From assembly GCF_022489065.1 (NCBI RefSeq), contig NZ_JAKVTW010000001.1:859094-923093 (forward strand): a stretch of DNA of 64,000 nt. Reading direction: 5' to 3'. The stretch is from Vreelandella neptunia. GTDB taxonomy: Bacteria > Pseudomonadota > Gammaproteobacteria > Pseudomonadales > Halomonadaceae. Below, in pieces: positions 56,232-64,000 of this stretch (positions are counted from its first letter, which is position 1; each line of letters starts with the position of its first letter). The translations under genes and the position numbers were made by a program. The notes under the pieces were generated by a model. That model worked only from the letters and a program-made list of their open reading frames with translations, did no database searches and was not told where the DNA came from.

Positions 56232-56465
56232 TTATGTGAGCGGCGCATCCTTGTCGGCCTGCGCCAGCAGCGTTTCTATATCGGCTTCATCCATGGCCGA
56301 TTCGCCCGAAATGCGGTGCGACTCATCGGCCCAGGCACCCAGATCAATTAGTTGGCAGCGCTTGCTGCAGAAAGGGCGATAAGTGCTTTCTGGCAGCCAA
56401 GGCACGCGCTTGGCGCACTGAGGGCAATTAACTTCAAGCGGGGAATCGTTTGCAGGGCGAACCAT
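56232..56465 (-). CDS. yacG: DNA gyrase inhibitor YacG
   Basis: A 77-residue zinc protein that binds the GyrB C-terminus in E. coli. The four zinc cysteines are in [11 protein letters not shown] (about 13-23) and [16 protein letters not shown] (about 30-45). The acidic tail is [21 protein letters not shown]. It follows coaE by 33 bases, as in the pil-coaE-yacG blocks of many gammaproteobacteria. A second link to gyrase function is the unusual Tus-like gene downstream. Confidence 0.93.
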   Translation of the reverse strand: MVRPANDSPLEVNCPQCAKRVPWLPESTYRPFCSKRCQLIDLGAWADESHRISGESAMDEADIETLLAQADKDAPLT

Positions 56466-56498
56466 AAAAACTCCAATTGCGTTAATAGGTGCGATAAC

Positions 56499-57101
56499 TC
56501 AGCCGTTCAGCAGCCGACGGTATTGCTCATCCAGCCGGATCACTTGTTGCATCATGCTGGTTTGGTCTCCGCCGTTATCTATCACGTCATCTGCTTTTGC
56601 TAGCCGTTGTTCGCGGGGAAGCTGGGCGGCGAGAATAGCATGCACCTGGCTCTCACTCACCCCATCACGCTGTTGGGTTCTCGATAATTGCAGAGCTTGG
56701 GGCACATCCACCACCAGGCTACGACTGACCAGGGCATGCTGTCCTGACTCAAACAGTAACGGTGATACCAGCAGAACATAAGGAGCGCCTTGAGCTGTAA
56801 GGCGCTCTAAGTGCTGTAATAAACGCTCTCTTATTTTGGGGTGGGTTACCGATTCTAGCCAGCGCCTTTGTTCGGGATTTTTAAATACAATATCGCGCAA
56901 AGCAGCGCGATTAAGTGTGCCGTCCACATTAATGACCTGATCACCGAAGCGTTTTTGAATGGCAAAAAGGGTGGGCTCTCCCGGTTGGACAATTTCTCTC
57001 GCAACATCGTCGGCATCAACCCAAGCGGCACCCAGTGTTTCGAAGGCGCGAGCAACGGTCGATTTACCCGACCCAATCCCGCCCGTTAATCCGATAATCA
57101 T
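56499..57101 (-). CDS. coaE: Dephospho-CoA kinase
   Basis: Last step of coenzyme A synthesis: phosphorylation of the 3'-hydroxyl of dephospho-CoA. The 200-residue chain has the P-loop MIIGLTGGIGSGKSTVARAFETLGAAWVDADDVARE and the CoA domain segment LNRAALRDIVF, with SPLLFESGQHALV and the lid SRTQQRDGVSESQVHAILAAQ. ATG 57101 is chosen because GAGG lies six bases upstream; upstream in-frame starts at 57113 and 57140 lack such a site. It sits between pilD and yacG. Confidence 0.95.
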   Translation of the reverse strand: MIIGLTGGIGSGKSTVARAFETLGAAWVDADDVAREIVQPGEPTLFAIQKRFGDQVINVDGTLNRAALRDIVFKNPEQRRWLESVTHPKIRERLLQHLERLTAQGAPYVLLVSPLLFESGQHALVSRSLVVDVPQALQLSRTQQRDGVSESQVHAILAAQLPREQRLAKADDVIDNGGDQTSMMQQVIRLDEQYRRLLNG

Positions 57102-57123
57102 CCACTGCCTCATGTAGCTAATG

Positions 57124-57179
57124 TTAAGAGCTGTTTTCAAGAACTGTTTTCAAGAGCGTTTTTTCAAGAGCTGTTTTTT
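57124..57179. repeat. Tandem repeat, four 13-15 base units, upstream of coaE
   Basis: Units TTAAGAGCTGTTTT, CAAGAACTGTTTT, CAAGAGCGTTTTTT and CAAGAGCTGTTTTTT run from 57124 to 57179, between coaE and the pilD stop. Confidence 0.9.
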
Positions 57180-57209
57180 AGTGCCACACATGTTTAATAG
57201 CTGCACTTT

Positions 57210-58055
57210 TTAAATAATCAGGCTCAAATATAGCGCCATCAGTTCATCACCGACTAACAATGCCACCCACCCAGCGAGTGCAAGAAAAGGGCCAAACGGC
57301 AGTGGCTTTCCGCGTAAACCAGGCGCACAGGCTTGGGCGATCAGCCCTACAATGGCGCCAAGCCCTGCGGAAAGTATCAAAATCAGCGGTAAAAAACTCC
57401 ATCCTAGCCAGGCGCCCAATGCCGCCAGCAGTTTAAAGTCGCCAAACCCCATGCCCTCTTTGCCGGTGACCAGTTTGAACAGCCAATAAAAACTCCACAG
57501 TGAAAGATAGCCCACCATTGCACCAATAACAGCATTGGGCAGCATAAGGGGCTGGAAGAGTAATTGGAAAAGTAAGCCTGCCCATAATAGGGGAAGGGTA
57601 ATGACATCGGGCAATAGCTGGGTACGAAAATCGATAACAGCCATCACTAATAACGCTAGGCAGGCGGCGTAAATGAATAGTGACTCAAAGGTGAGCCCAT
57701 GCAGAGCCATAACAGCCATGGCCAGTAGGCCGCCCGCTATTTCTACTAGCGGATATTGAATGCTAATAGGCGACTGGCACTCTGCGCAGCGTCCTCGGCG
57801 CTTTAACCACCCAATAACGGGCAGATTGTCGTGCCACGCGATGGGGGTTTCACAGCGCGGACACATGGAGCCTGGCGTAGCCAAATTGAAGCGTGGCGAG
57901 TGTTCGTCCTCTAACTCAAGCGCTGCTCGAGCCTCGTGGCGCCAATGGCGCATCAACATGACAGGCAGTCGAGTGATAACGACATTAAGAAAACTGCCTA
58001 TGCATAGCCCCATGAGTAAAACGACAAACCACACGATGAGTGAAGGGTGGTGCAT
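57210..58055 (-). CDS. pilD: Prepilin peptidase / N-methyltransferase
   Basis: Cleaves the leader of type IV prepilins and methylates the new N-terminal phenylalanine. The 281-residue membrane protein has the N-terminal VLLMGLCIGSFLNVVITRLP, the cytoplasmic loop with four cysteines (CPRCETPIAW and RRGRCAEC, about 72-102), and the two catalytic aspartates in VIDFRTQLLPD (about 145-155) and GFGDFKLLAALGAWLG (about 199-214). The length is 281 against 290 in Pseudomonas. It is the last of pilBCD and is followed by coaE. Confidence 0.95.
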   Translation of the reverse strand: MHHPSLIVWFVVLLMGLCIGSFLNVVITRLPVMLMRHWRHEARAALELEDEHSPRFNLATPGSMCPRCETPIAWHDNLPVIGWLKRRGRCAECQSPISIQYPLVEIAGGLLAMAVMALHGLTFESLFIYAACLALLVMAVIDFRTQLLPDVITLPLLWAGLLFQLLFQPLMLPNAVIGAMVGYLSLWSFYWLFKLVTGKEGMGFGDFKLLAALGAWLGWSFLPLILILSAGLGAIVGLIAQACAPGLRGKPLPFGPFLALAGWVALLVGDELMALYLSLII

Positions 58056-58103
58056 GTAGCTCCTTAGATTTCTTTAAATTGGCATTTTGGAAGAGTTTGT
58101 TTC

Positions 58104-59336
58104 TTAGAGAGCGGAGCCTAAATCGAAGATAGGTAAATACATAGAGACCACAACACCGCCGACCAGCACCCCCAGCACCACGATAATAATGGGCTCCATT
58201 AGGGAAGTGAGCGCATCGACCTTATTGTCGACTTCCTCTTCATAATAATCAGCGACGCGGTTCAACATGGCATCCAGTGAGCCTGCTTCTTCGCCGATAC
58301 TTACCATCTGGATGGCCAGAGGGGGAAAGCGGTTAGTCATTCGCATGGCAAAGTGTAACTGTTGCCCGGTAGCCACATCTTGGCGGGTTTGCACCACCGC
58401 GCGTTCATACACTTTGTTGCCTGTAGCACCCGCAGCGGTGTCTAAGCCTTCGACCAACGGTACGCCTGAGGCAAACGTGGTGGCGAGTGTACGTGAAAAG
58501 CGCGCAATCGCAGATTTGTGCAAAATATCGCCAATCACCGGTAATCGAAGCAGTAGTGCGTGCATTCGATAGGCGATTTTAGGTGAACGCTGAATGCTTA
58601 TTTTAAGTAGAAACACGGCGGCTATCACCGTACCCAGCGCCACTAGCCAATAACGCTGGGCAAGCTCGGATAAATTCACAGTCATCTGGGTAAGTGCGGG
58701 AAGTTCGGCGCCAAAACTCTGAAACATGCTTTCAAATTCAGGTACCACTTTTATTAACAATAGCATCGTGACCGCTATGCCAATGGTCATGACGGCAGAG
58801 GGATACCAGAGCGCTTTCTTTACCCGCGATTTAAGCGACTCTACCTTCTCTTTATAGGTCGCAATACGATCCAGCATCTGATCCAAGGCACCTGACTGTT
58901 CGCCCGCATCGACAAGGTTCACAAATAGTCGGTCAAAGTGTTTAGGGTGACGGCGTAAAGCATCGGAAAAACTTGAGCCTGATGATACGTCGCTCATCAT
59001 ATGTTGGACGAGCGCAACCATAGCAGGTTTTTTGAGGCTTTCAGCGACGACTTGTAATGCCTGGAGCAAGGGGATGCCCGCTCGAATCATAGTGGCCATT
59101 TGGCGCGCAAATACCATGATGTCATTGGGGCTAATGCGACCACTACCGCCTAAAGTGCCCTTTTTACTAATGCGCCGGATAACGATATTCTGTTTAGCAA
59201 GTTCAGCGGCAACTTCAGCTTTACTGCGGCCAATCATCTCACCGCTTAGCTGCCTATCTTGTGGGCCTTTACCTGCCCATTTCCAGCGCGATAGCTTAAT
59301 GGCGGGCGCTTGACGTCGACGTGCCGTTTTAGCCAT
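58104..59336 (-). CDS. pilC: Type IV pilus inner-membrane platform protein
   Basis: Platform for pilus assembly in the inner membrane; a GspF-type protein. The 410-residue chain has two repeated modules: MVFARQMATMIRAGIPLLQALQVVAESLK (about 78-106) and IARFSRTLATTFASGVPLVEGLDTAAGATG (about 280-309). Helices are at about 173-195, 225-245 and 380-402. It starts four bases after the pilB stop, with AAGGAG formed by the pilB end. It is the second gene of pilBCD. Confidence 0.95.
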   Translation of the reverse strand: MAKTARRRQAPAIKLSRWKWAGKGPQDRQLSGEMIGRSKAEVAAELAKQNIVIRRISKKGTLGGSGRISPNDIMVFARQMATMIRAGIPLLQALQVVAESLKKPAMVALVQHMMSDVSSGSSFSDALRRHPKHFDRLFVNLVDAGEQSGALDQMLDRIATYKEKVESLKSRVKKALWYPSAVMTIGIAVTMLLLIKVVPEFESMFQSFGAELPALTQMTVNLSELAQRYWLVALGTVIAAVFLLKISIQRSPKIAYRMHALLLRLPVIGDILHKSAIARFSRTLATTFASGVPLVEGLDTAAGATGNKVYERAVVQTRQDVATGQQLHFAMRMTNRFPPLAIQMVSIGEEAGSLDAMLNRVADYYEEEVDNKVDALTSLMEPIIIVVLGVLVGGVVVSMYLPIFDLGSAL

Positions 59337-59339
59337 GCC

Positions 59340-61097
59340 TTACTCCTTGCTCACTCGGTTAACCTCTTCCAGGCTGGTAATACCCTGCATGACTTTTAAT
59401 AAACCACTGCGGTGTAAGCTGGGATAACCCTCCTTACGCGCCTGATGATCAATGTCTAACGCATTGGCATCTCGCATTATTAACTGGCGCATCGCTTCTG
59501 TGATGGGCACGACCTCATAAATCCCAATGCGACCTTTATAACCGTGGGTACAGTGTTTACAGCCTACAGGCTTATAAATGGTCGCCTGGTGGATCTCGTC
59601 GGTGTTAAACCCCTCTTTACGCAGCGCTTCCTGGGGGATATCAATCGGCTCCTTGCAGTGCACGCACAGTTTTCGTGCAAGACGTTGAGCAATAATCAAG
59701 CTAACCGCACTGGCTATATTGAACGAAGAAACACCCATGTTAGCTAAGCGTGTGAGTGTCTCAGCGGCCGAATTGGTATGCACGGTAGAGAGCACTAAGT
59801 GCCCCGTTTGAGCGGCCTTAACGGCAATTTCTGCTGTCTCAAGGTCACGAATCTCGCCCACCATCACCACGTCGGGATCTTGGCGCAGAAAGGCTCGTAG
59901 CGCACTGGCGAAATCAAGCCCGATTTTGGGTAGCACGTTGACTTGATTAATGCCAGCAACCTTAATTTCAACCGGGTCTTCTGCGGTACAAATATTACGC
60001 TCAACTTTATTCAGGATATTAATGCCGGTATATAGCGAGACGGTTTTACCGCTACCGGTTGGGCCAGTCACTAGGATCATGCCTTGGGGCTGCTTTAACG
60101 CATGTTCATAGTGAATACGCTGCTCGTCGGTAAAGCCCAGTTGCTCAATACCCAACTGAGCGGCGGTAGGGTCAAGGATCCGGAGTACCAGCTTTTCGCC
60201 ATAGACGGTAGGCAGTGAGTTAACCCGAAAGTCCAGCGAGCGAGTGCGCGATAACTTGAGTTTTATCGCGCCATCCTGTGGCAACCGGCGTTCGGAGATA
60301 TCTAGTCGCGCCATGATTTTCAGGCGCGCTGCGATGCGGCTGCGCATTGCAAACGGTGGGCGTGCAACTTCAATCAGCATGCCGTCAACGCGAAAGCGTA
60401 CCCGGTAGAGCGTCTCGTAAGGCTCAAAATGAATATCAGACGCTCCACGACGAATAGCATCCAACAAAATCTTGTTTACAAATTTAACGATTGGCGCGTC
60501 CTCGCTACTCTGGGAGGACTCTTCCAGCGGTACTTCACTACCATCATTATTCTGCACAACGTTCAGCGAGCTTACCGCATCGTCAATGTCTTCAAGTTCA
60601 TCCAACATGCCTCGCTCGTTTTGAGCAAGGTAGTTATTCAGCGCGACCGTAATCTGGTCAACAGGGGCGAGAACACCTTCAACGCTAAGGCCTGTGGCAA
60701 ACTGCAATTCATCCAGCTGCGTTAATGTGGCGGGGTAGGGTACCGCTACCGTGAGTCGATGGCCGTGGCGTGCTAACGGCAAAACGTTGAGGCTCTGTAG
60801 TACTTTTATGGGGTAGTCGGAGGCAGGCGGTAGTGTCGTGAGTCGCAGAGCCTCTAAATCAATAACCGGCAGCCCATACTCCCAGCCAGCCGCCAACGTC
60901 GCTTCAATAGGATCGACTAGGCCGCTTTCAATGACATGTTGAAGAAGCGAGATCTCTAAATCCGACGCGGTCCTCTCAGCCGTTGCGGCCTGGGCATCGG
61001 TCAGCAAGCTGTGCTTGACCAAGCGCTGAGCTATACCGCGCAGGCCACCGCGAGCGGCTGCGTGACTAAGAGTCGACTCAAAAGGGGGCTGGCTCAT
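59340..61097 (-). CDS. pilB: Type IV pilus assembly ATPase
   Basis: Secretion ATPase that drives pilus extension. The 585-residue chain has an N-terminal MshEN domain (about 25-170), Walker A GPTGSGKTVSLYTG (about 336-349), the Asp box ICTAEDPVEIKV, Walker B region DVVMVGEIRDLETAEIAVKAAQTGHLVLSTVHTN (about 400-433), and a tetracysteine zinc motif CVHCKEP...CKHCTHGYKGR (about 475-520). ATG 61097 gives a length close to Pseudomonas PilB (566); AGGT lies eight bases upstream. A longer frame to 61352 would reach into the opposite gene's upstream region. It diverges from pilA. Confidence 0.95.
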   Translation of the reverse strand: MSQPPFESTLSHAAARGGLRGIAQRLVKHSLLTDAQAATAERTASDLEISLLQHVIESGLVDPIEATLAAGWEYGLPVIDLEALRLTTLPPASDYPIKVLQSLNVLPLARHGHRLTVAVPYPATLTQLDELQFATGLSVEGVLAPVDQITVALNNYLAQNERGMLDELEDIDDAVSSLNVVQNNDGSEVPLEESSQSSEDAPIVKFVNKILLDAIRRGASDIHFEPYETLYRVRFRVDGMLIEVARPPFAMRSRIAARLKIMARLDISERRLPQDGAIKLKLSRTRSLDFRVNSLPTVYGEKLVLRILDPTAAQLGIEQLGFTDEQRIHYEHALKQPQGMILVTGPTGSGKTVSLYTGINILNKVERNICTAEDPVEIKVAGINQVNVLPKIGLDFASALRAFLRQDPDVVMVGEIRDLETAEIAVKAAQTGHLVLSTVHTNSAAETLTRLANMGVSSFNIASAVSLIIAQRLARKLCVHCKEPIDIPQEALRKEGFNTDEIHQATIYKPVGCKHCTHGYKGRIGIYEVVPITEAMRQLIMRDANALDIDHQARKEGYPSLHRSGLLKVMQGITSLEEVNRVSKE

Positions 61098-61284
61098 TAA
61101 AAAGACCTGTTTTACGTCAGCTGGACGGACTACTTGTACCATAAACCAGCGTTTACAGGCACTAAATGACTGATCATCAAAATACGTTAAAGTAGTAGTT
61201 TCTTGGGCCGATAGCGTTAGAAGAGCTTGTTGTAAAAATATATTGCGTAAGCTAATGTTATGCCTATTGTTCCTAGCTCTTTTT

Positions 61285-61311
61285 AAGGATTCCCCTTCCT
61301 TATAAAGGATT
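61285..61311. repeat. Short duplication in the pilA leader
   Basis: AAGGATTCCCCTTC (61285) is followed by AAGGATTGTCTTCCCC (61305), a period of 20, just before the pilA ribosome site. Confidence 0.5.
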
Positions 61312-61336
61312 GTCTTCCCCTTCAGGAGATGCCTAC

Positions 61337-61828
61337 ATGCAGCAATCTGCACAACCTAACACCCGCAACAAGAAACAAGGCGGTTTCACGCTGATTGAGC
61401 TGATGATCGTGGTGGCGATTATTGGCGTGCTGGCGTCTTTAGCTATACCGCAATATCAGAACTACATTGCTAGGTCGCAGTTCTCTGAGGCACATACCCT
61501 ATTGAGTGGTGCGCGTGTAGCTGTTCAAGAACGTGTTGATGCTGGTTCCACATTTGATTTTGATGATCTAGGTCTTAGAACTAATGGGCAATATGGTGTG
61601 GTCACTGGTTCAGATATTAGTGAAGCGGTGACCAGTTATACTCTTACCTATGCATTTCAGGGTGAAGTTAATAGTAATTTAGCAGGTGAAAATGTCACCT
61701 ATACTTATAGTACTGAAGAAGTGGCGGCAGAAGGAGATGTCCCAGGAATAGCAGAGGGTTGGGCCTGTTCCACATCCGTTGAGCCAGAATACGCAAACAA
61801 TTGTGAATCAACTGCTACAAGTGATTAA
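61337..61828 (+). CDS. pilA: Type IV major pilin
   Basis: Prepilin of 163 residues. A 16-residue basic leader (MQQSAQPNTRNKKQGG) ends at the peptidase site GG/FTLIELMIVVAIIGVLASLAIPQYQNYI, so mature pilin starts with phenylalanine and has the glutamate at position 5. The C-terminus has one cysteine pair (WACSTSVEPEYANNC) that would form the D-loop disulfide. AGGAG lies eight bases before ATG 61337, so a longer in-frame start at 61310 is not preferred. It is divergent from pilBCD and is closed by a terminator. Confidence 0.94.
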   Translation: MQQSAQPNTRNKKQGGFTLIELMIVVAIIGVLASLAIPQYQNYIARSQFSEAHTLLSGARVAVQERVDAGSTFDFDDLGLRTNGQYGVVTGSDISEAVTSYTLTYAFQGEVNSNLAGENVTYTYSTEEVAAEGDVPGIAEGWACSTSVEPEYANNCESTATSD

Positions 61829-61858
61829 TAAATTCTAAAAGGTATCCATCAGAGATTC

Positions 61859-61879
61859 AGGGCCTTCGGGCCCTTTTTT
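61859..61879 (+). terminator. Intrinsic terminator of pilA
   Basis: AGGGCC/GGCCCT with loop TTCG is followed by TTTTTT, 30 bases after the pilA stop. Confidence 0.85.
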
Positions 61880-61947
61880 CACTTCCATACTTCCTACGCA
61901 TTTGTTCTTTACACTGTAAGTTCTAACATTGAAATGAGGAGCTTACA

Positions 61948-62397
61948 GTGACCCCTATCAAACTGATTATTCTCAGCACACTTGGAGCAGTGCTACTCAA
62001 TAGCGCTGCCTTTGCACAACCTGACCATGCACCGGCCCATGGTGCTCGTGACAAAGGCCATAATAGTCGTGAACAGGCCCCGCAGCATGAAACTCATCGT
62101 TCTGGAAATACCCGAGATGAACGGGTCGATCTGCCACGCATTAATGAGCGTGAACTACGCCAGCTATTGCGCCAGCACGACGCCCCACGTGCCGAATCAC
62201 TGCCGCCAGGTATTCAGCGTAATTTAGAGCGTGGTAAGCCATTGCCACCAGGCATTGCTAAGCGTTTTGATGGTCAATTAGCAGCGCAATTGCCGAACTA
62301 TCCCGGTTACGAGTGGGAGCGTGTAGGGGCTGACGTTGTTTTGATCGAAGCGGCCACGCGTATCGTGGTCGATGTGCTAGTGGATGTTTTGCGTTAG
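61948..62397 (+). CDS. CigR-family exported protein
   Basis: A 149-residue protein starting with GTG at 61948, eight bases after GAGGAG. A signal peptide (1-23, LILSTLGAVLLNSAAFAQ) is followed by a histidine-rich charged segment (DHAPAHGARDKGHNSREQAPQHETHR). The C-terminal half has the repeats SLPPGIQRNLERGKPLPPGIAKRF (about 88-111) and the conserved NYPGYEWERVGADVVLIEAATRIVVDVL. This pattern matches the CigR/anti-virulence family known from Salmonella. A role in host interaction here is unlikely; its function in this organism is unknown. Confidence 0.75.
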   Translation: MTPIKLIILSTLGAVLLNSAAFAQPDHAPAHGARDKGHNSREQAPQHETHRSGNTRDERVDLPRINERELRQLLRQHDAPRAESLPPGIQRNLERGKPLPPGIAKRFDGQLAAQLPNYPGYEWERVGADVVLIEAATRIVVDVLVDVLR

Positions 62398-62483
62398 CCA
62401 GCACTATAACTGACTCGAAAATTTTATCACGTCGGCTTATGGTGAGAGGTCATAATGGTTAAATATCCTCAATGGGAGATTCA

Positions 62484-63311
62484 ATGTCTGAGCATATGTC
62501 TGGCCACACACTACAGTCGCGCCTAAAGATCGCGATTTCCATCGCTGAAGAAGCGGGGCAGATGATCATCCAGGCGCGCGAGCAACAAGGTTTTTCTCAA
62601 CGGTTAAAAAAAGATAATGAACTAGTCACCGATGTGGATGTGGCCGTTGATCAACTTATTAGCCAGCGCCTTGAAGAGCACTTTCCAGGGGAAGCACGGC
62701 TAAGTGAAGAGCTCGCGCCCGAAAGCGCCCTGCATGTAGAAGCGCCAAGGCTATGGGTAGTAGATCCCATTGATGGCACGGTCAATTTTGCTCAAGGGTT
62801 GCGACACGTAGCCGTATCCATCGGCTGGATGGAAGAGGGCATCGCCAAAGTCGGTGTCATTCACGCGCCATTCCTGGGCGAAACCTTTAGCGCTGCGGAG
62901 GGTGGGGGTGCTTTTTGCAACGGACAGACCATCCAGCCCAGCAGTGCAGATTCATTGGCGCACACTCTGGTCGGTACTGGATTTCCCTATCGCAAAGAAG
63001 AGCGCAAACATCTTTTAAAGCGCCTAGGCGCTGTGCTCAATGAGTGCCAAGATATTCGTCGTAATGGTGCGGCGGCACTCGACCTGTGCGACGTCGCTTG
63101 CGGTCGTTTAGATGCGTACTATGAAAGTGTCTCCCCTTGGGATTTTGTGGCGGGCTGGGTCATTGCTCGCGAAGCCGGTGCGCGCGTAGGCCACTTGTAT
63201 GAACCCCCTAAATCAGTTCCAGAAGACCTTTACCCCGAGCACTTGTTAGTGACGGCTCCGGGCGTTTATGACGCAATGGCCTATCTGTTACTTGACGCTG
63301 ACCAGGGCTAA
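62484..63311 (+). CDS. Inositol monophosphatase family protein
   Basis: A 275-residue member of the IMPase family. Metal-binding motifs are ELVTDVDVAVDQLI (about 44-57), SEELA (about 73-77), WVVDPIDGTVNFAQGLRHVAVSIG (about 90-113) and the C-terminal ESVSPWDFVAGWVIAREAGA (about 215-234). The start ATG 62484 is supported by GGGAG five bases upstream. Relatives include SuhB, which is linked to ribosome assembly, and sugar-phosphate phosphatases; the exact substrate cannot be told from the sequence. It is a single-gene unit before tRNA-Pro. Confidence 0.85.
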   Translation: MSEHMSGHTLQSRLKIAISIAEEAGQMIIQAREQQGFSQRLKKDNELVTDVDVAVDQLISQRLEEHFPGEARLSEELAPESALHVEAPRLWVVDPIDGTVNFAQGLRHVAVSIGWMEEGIAKVGVIHAPFLGETFSAAEGGGAFCNGQTIQPSSADSLAHTLVGTGFPYRKEERKHLLKRLGAVLNECQDIRRNGAAALDLCDVACGRLDAYYESVSPWDFVAGWVIAREAGARVGHLYEPPKSVPEDLYPEHLLVTAPGVYDAMAYLLLDADQG

Positions 63312-63447
63312 GAAGAATGCGTAGCTGTTGTAAGCGATGTATGACAAATACTTGAAAAGAAAGCGCTATAAAGGCTTTTCATTTATGCAGGAAAACGCTA
63401 GTATACGCACCGTCTTGAGGCAAAGATGTAGCGGCCAATAAAGACAG

Positions 63448-63524
63448 CGGAGCGTGGCGCAGCTTGGTAGCGCGTTGCAATGGGGTTGCAAAGGTCGCAG
63501 GTTCGAATCCTGTCGCTCCGACCA
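63448..63524 (+). tRNA. tRNA-Pro (anticodon GGG)
   Basis: A 77-base tRNA: acceptor CGGAGCG pairs with CGCTCCG, discriminator A and encoded CCA. The D arm is GCGC AGCTTGGTA GCGC. The anticodon stem TTGCA/TGCAA encloses the loop ATGGGGT with anticodon GGG. The T arm has GCAGG TTCGAAT CCTGT. It reads CCC and CCU codons. Confidence 0.95.
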
Positions 63525-63536
63525 AGGATTATTAAA

Positions 63537-63572
63537 AACCGCCGATTTGGGTAAAACCAAGCGGCGGTTTTT
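63537..63572 (+). terminator. Intrinsic terminator of tRNA-Pro
   Basis: AACCGCCG (63537-63544) pairs with CGGCGGTT (63562-63569), with an inner TTGG/CCAA stem, then TTTT follows. It starts 13 bases after the tRNA. Confidence 0.88.
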
Positions 63573-63759
63573 TGTTGTCCGGAAATATTTTATGAAAGCG
63601 TATAGTTCTGTGTGAACTCCAAACTCGTTATACATTCAACACTTTAATGATGAGTGCTTGTTCTTATTTTCCCTTCTGATCTCTTCGTTCAAGTGCTTAT
63701 GGAACCTATTCACCTGCCTGACGCTCAATAAGGTTGGGTACGGCAAAAGGAGATCTGCC

Positions 63760-63972
63760 ATGAAGCACGTCGATAAGTGTGAGAAATGCGGTAAGGAATA
63801 CAATCCCGATGTTAAAGAAGCTCCGCAAGAAAACACCAAATGTGGTGCTTGTGGTGCAGAAATATACGAAGACGGTTCACCCACCAGTTCTCACGGTGAA
63901 AGTGATGATGAACATCTTGTTGAAAAGGGTCTGCGCAAGATAACTGAGGGTATGACTGGCAACAAAAAGTAA
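63760..63972 (+). CDS. Small zinc-ribbon protein
   Basis: A 70-residue protein with two CxxC pairs, CEKCGKEYNPD and KCGACGAEIYED, forming a rubredoxin-like or zinc-ribbon knuckle. The C-terminus is charged (SSHGESDDEHLVEKGLRKITEGMTG). AAAGGAG precedes the ATG at the right distance, and the in-frame part upstream of it is hydrophobic and not needed. Function is unknown; the window ends 28 bases later. Confidence 0.7.
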   Translation: MKHVDKCEKCGKEYNPDVKEAPQENTKCGACGAEIYEDGSPTSSHGESDDEHLVEKGLRKITEGMTGNKK

Positions 63973-64000
63973 TTAACGACCCGATCCTTTCTTCTTAAGT

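Noticed and set aside
61229..61235. GTTGTAA as a possible Ter site core near pilB/pilA
   Set aside because: The core matches seven bases of the E. coli Ter core, but the next base, the C of GTTGTAAC needed for the fork lock, is A here. The flanks also differ. A seven-base match is expected by chance in a 64-kb window, and the Tus-like protein may use a different sequence.
61098..61352. 85-residue N-terminal extension of PilB
   Set aside because: The added part does not look like PilB and runs into the divergent pilA leader; the start at 61097 has a ribosome site and gives a normal length.
63384..63410. tRNA-Pro promoter (a -10-like TATACG near 63404)
   Set aside because: No -35 at a good distance could be paired with it, so it is not listed as a feature.

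Overview
This window looks like chromosomal DNA of a halophilic gammaproteobacterium of the Halomonadaceae (Halomonas or a close relative). The reasons are the gene content and order: gyrA-serC-pheA-tyrA/aroA-cmk-rpsA, rsxABCDGE-nth, accBC-prmA-dusB-fis-purH, pilBCD-coaE-yacG with a divergent pilA, an MvaT-type H-NS protein, and a PPi-dependent phosphofructokinase next to a soluble pyrophosphatase. The taxonomic call is inference. Almost everything is core metabolism or information processing. I see no rRNA operon, prophage, intact insertion sequence or CRISPR array.

Layout. 1-3.1 kb: an edge-truncated membrane protein gene, tRNA-Leu(UAG), comF, srkA and an exported hypothetical protein. 3.3-5.5 kb: folE and gabD. 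5.7-14 kb, minus strand: dsbD, accB-accC, prmA, dusB-fis and purH. 14-18.2 kb: a 168-bp palindromic element, ppa, a PP2C/pseudokinase fusion and pfp. 18.4-22.1 kb: rnt, argG, hlyU and a DUF294 nucleotidyltransferase-like gene. 22.2-27.6 kb: a compact minus-strand signalling operon made of a lone receiver, a sensor fused to a DnaQ-type exonuclease, a small two-helix membrane protein, and a CbrA-like symporter/histidine kinase. 27.8-30.6 kb: a queuosine mannosyltransferase homologue, a carboxysomal-type carbonic anhydrase homologue and nth. 30.7-37.5 kb: the RNF/Rsx electron-transport operon led by a CHASE4-GGDEF gene. 37.6-43 kb: metG, a small hypothetical gene, an acyltransferase, rdgC and a thioesterase. 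43.1-52.9 kb: the gyrA to rpsA block, which includes aromatic amino-acid synthesis. 53.2-57.1 kb: mvaT, an AraC-type regulator, a hypothetical gene, a divergent Tus homologue, yacG and coaE. 57.2-61.8 kb: type IV pilus genes. 61.9-64 kb: a CigR-like exported protein, an inositol monophosphatase, tRNA-Pro(GGG) and a small zinc-ribbon protein.

The most unusual content is (i) the 22-27.6 kb operon that joins a sensor module to a DEDDh exonuclease, with a DUF294 gene converging on it; (ii) a divergent replication-terminator protein (Tus) homologue; (iii) a c-di-GMP synthase gene overlapping the first rsx gene; (iv) a PP2C protein fused to a kinase domain that has lost its catalytic aspartate; and (v) a recurring pattern in which gaps between genes are filled by degenerate 12-20 bp tandem repeats, often starting at or next to a stop codon. 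The 168-bp palindrome, a hairpin leader in front of accB and an orphan terminator at 54.73 kb are the main non-coding signals.

Starts were chosen by ribosome-binding sites and family N-termini, so several differ from the longest open frame. All functional calls come from reading motifs and gene order; no database search was run.
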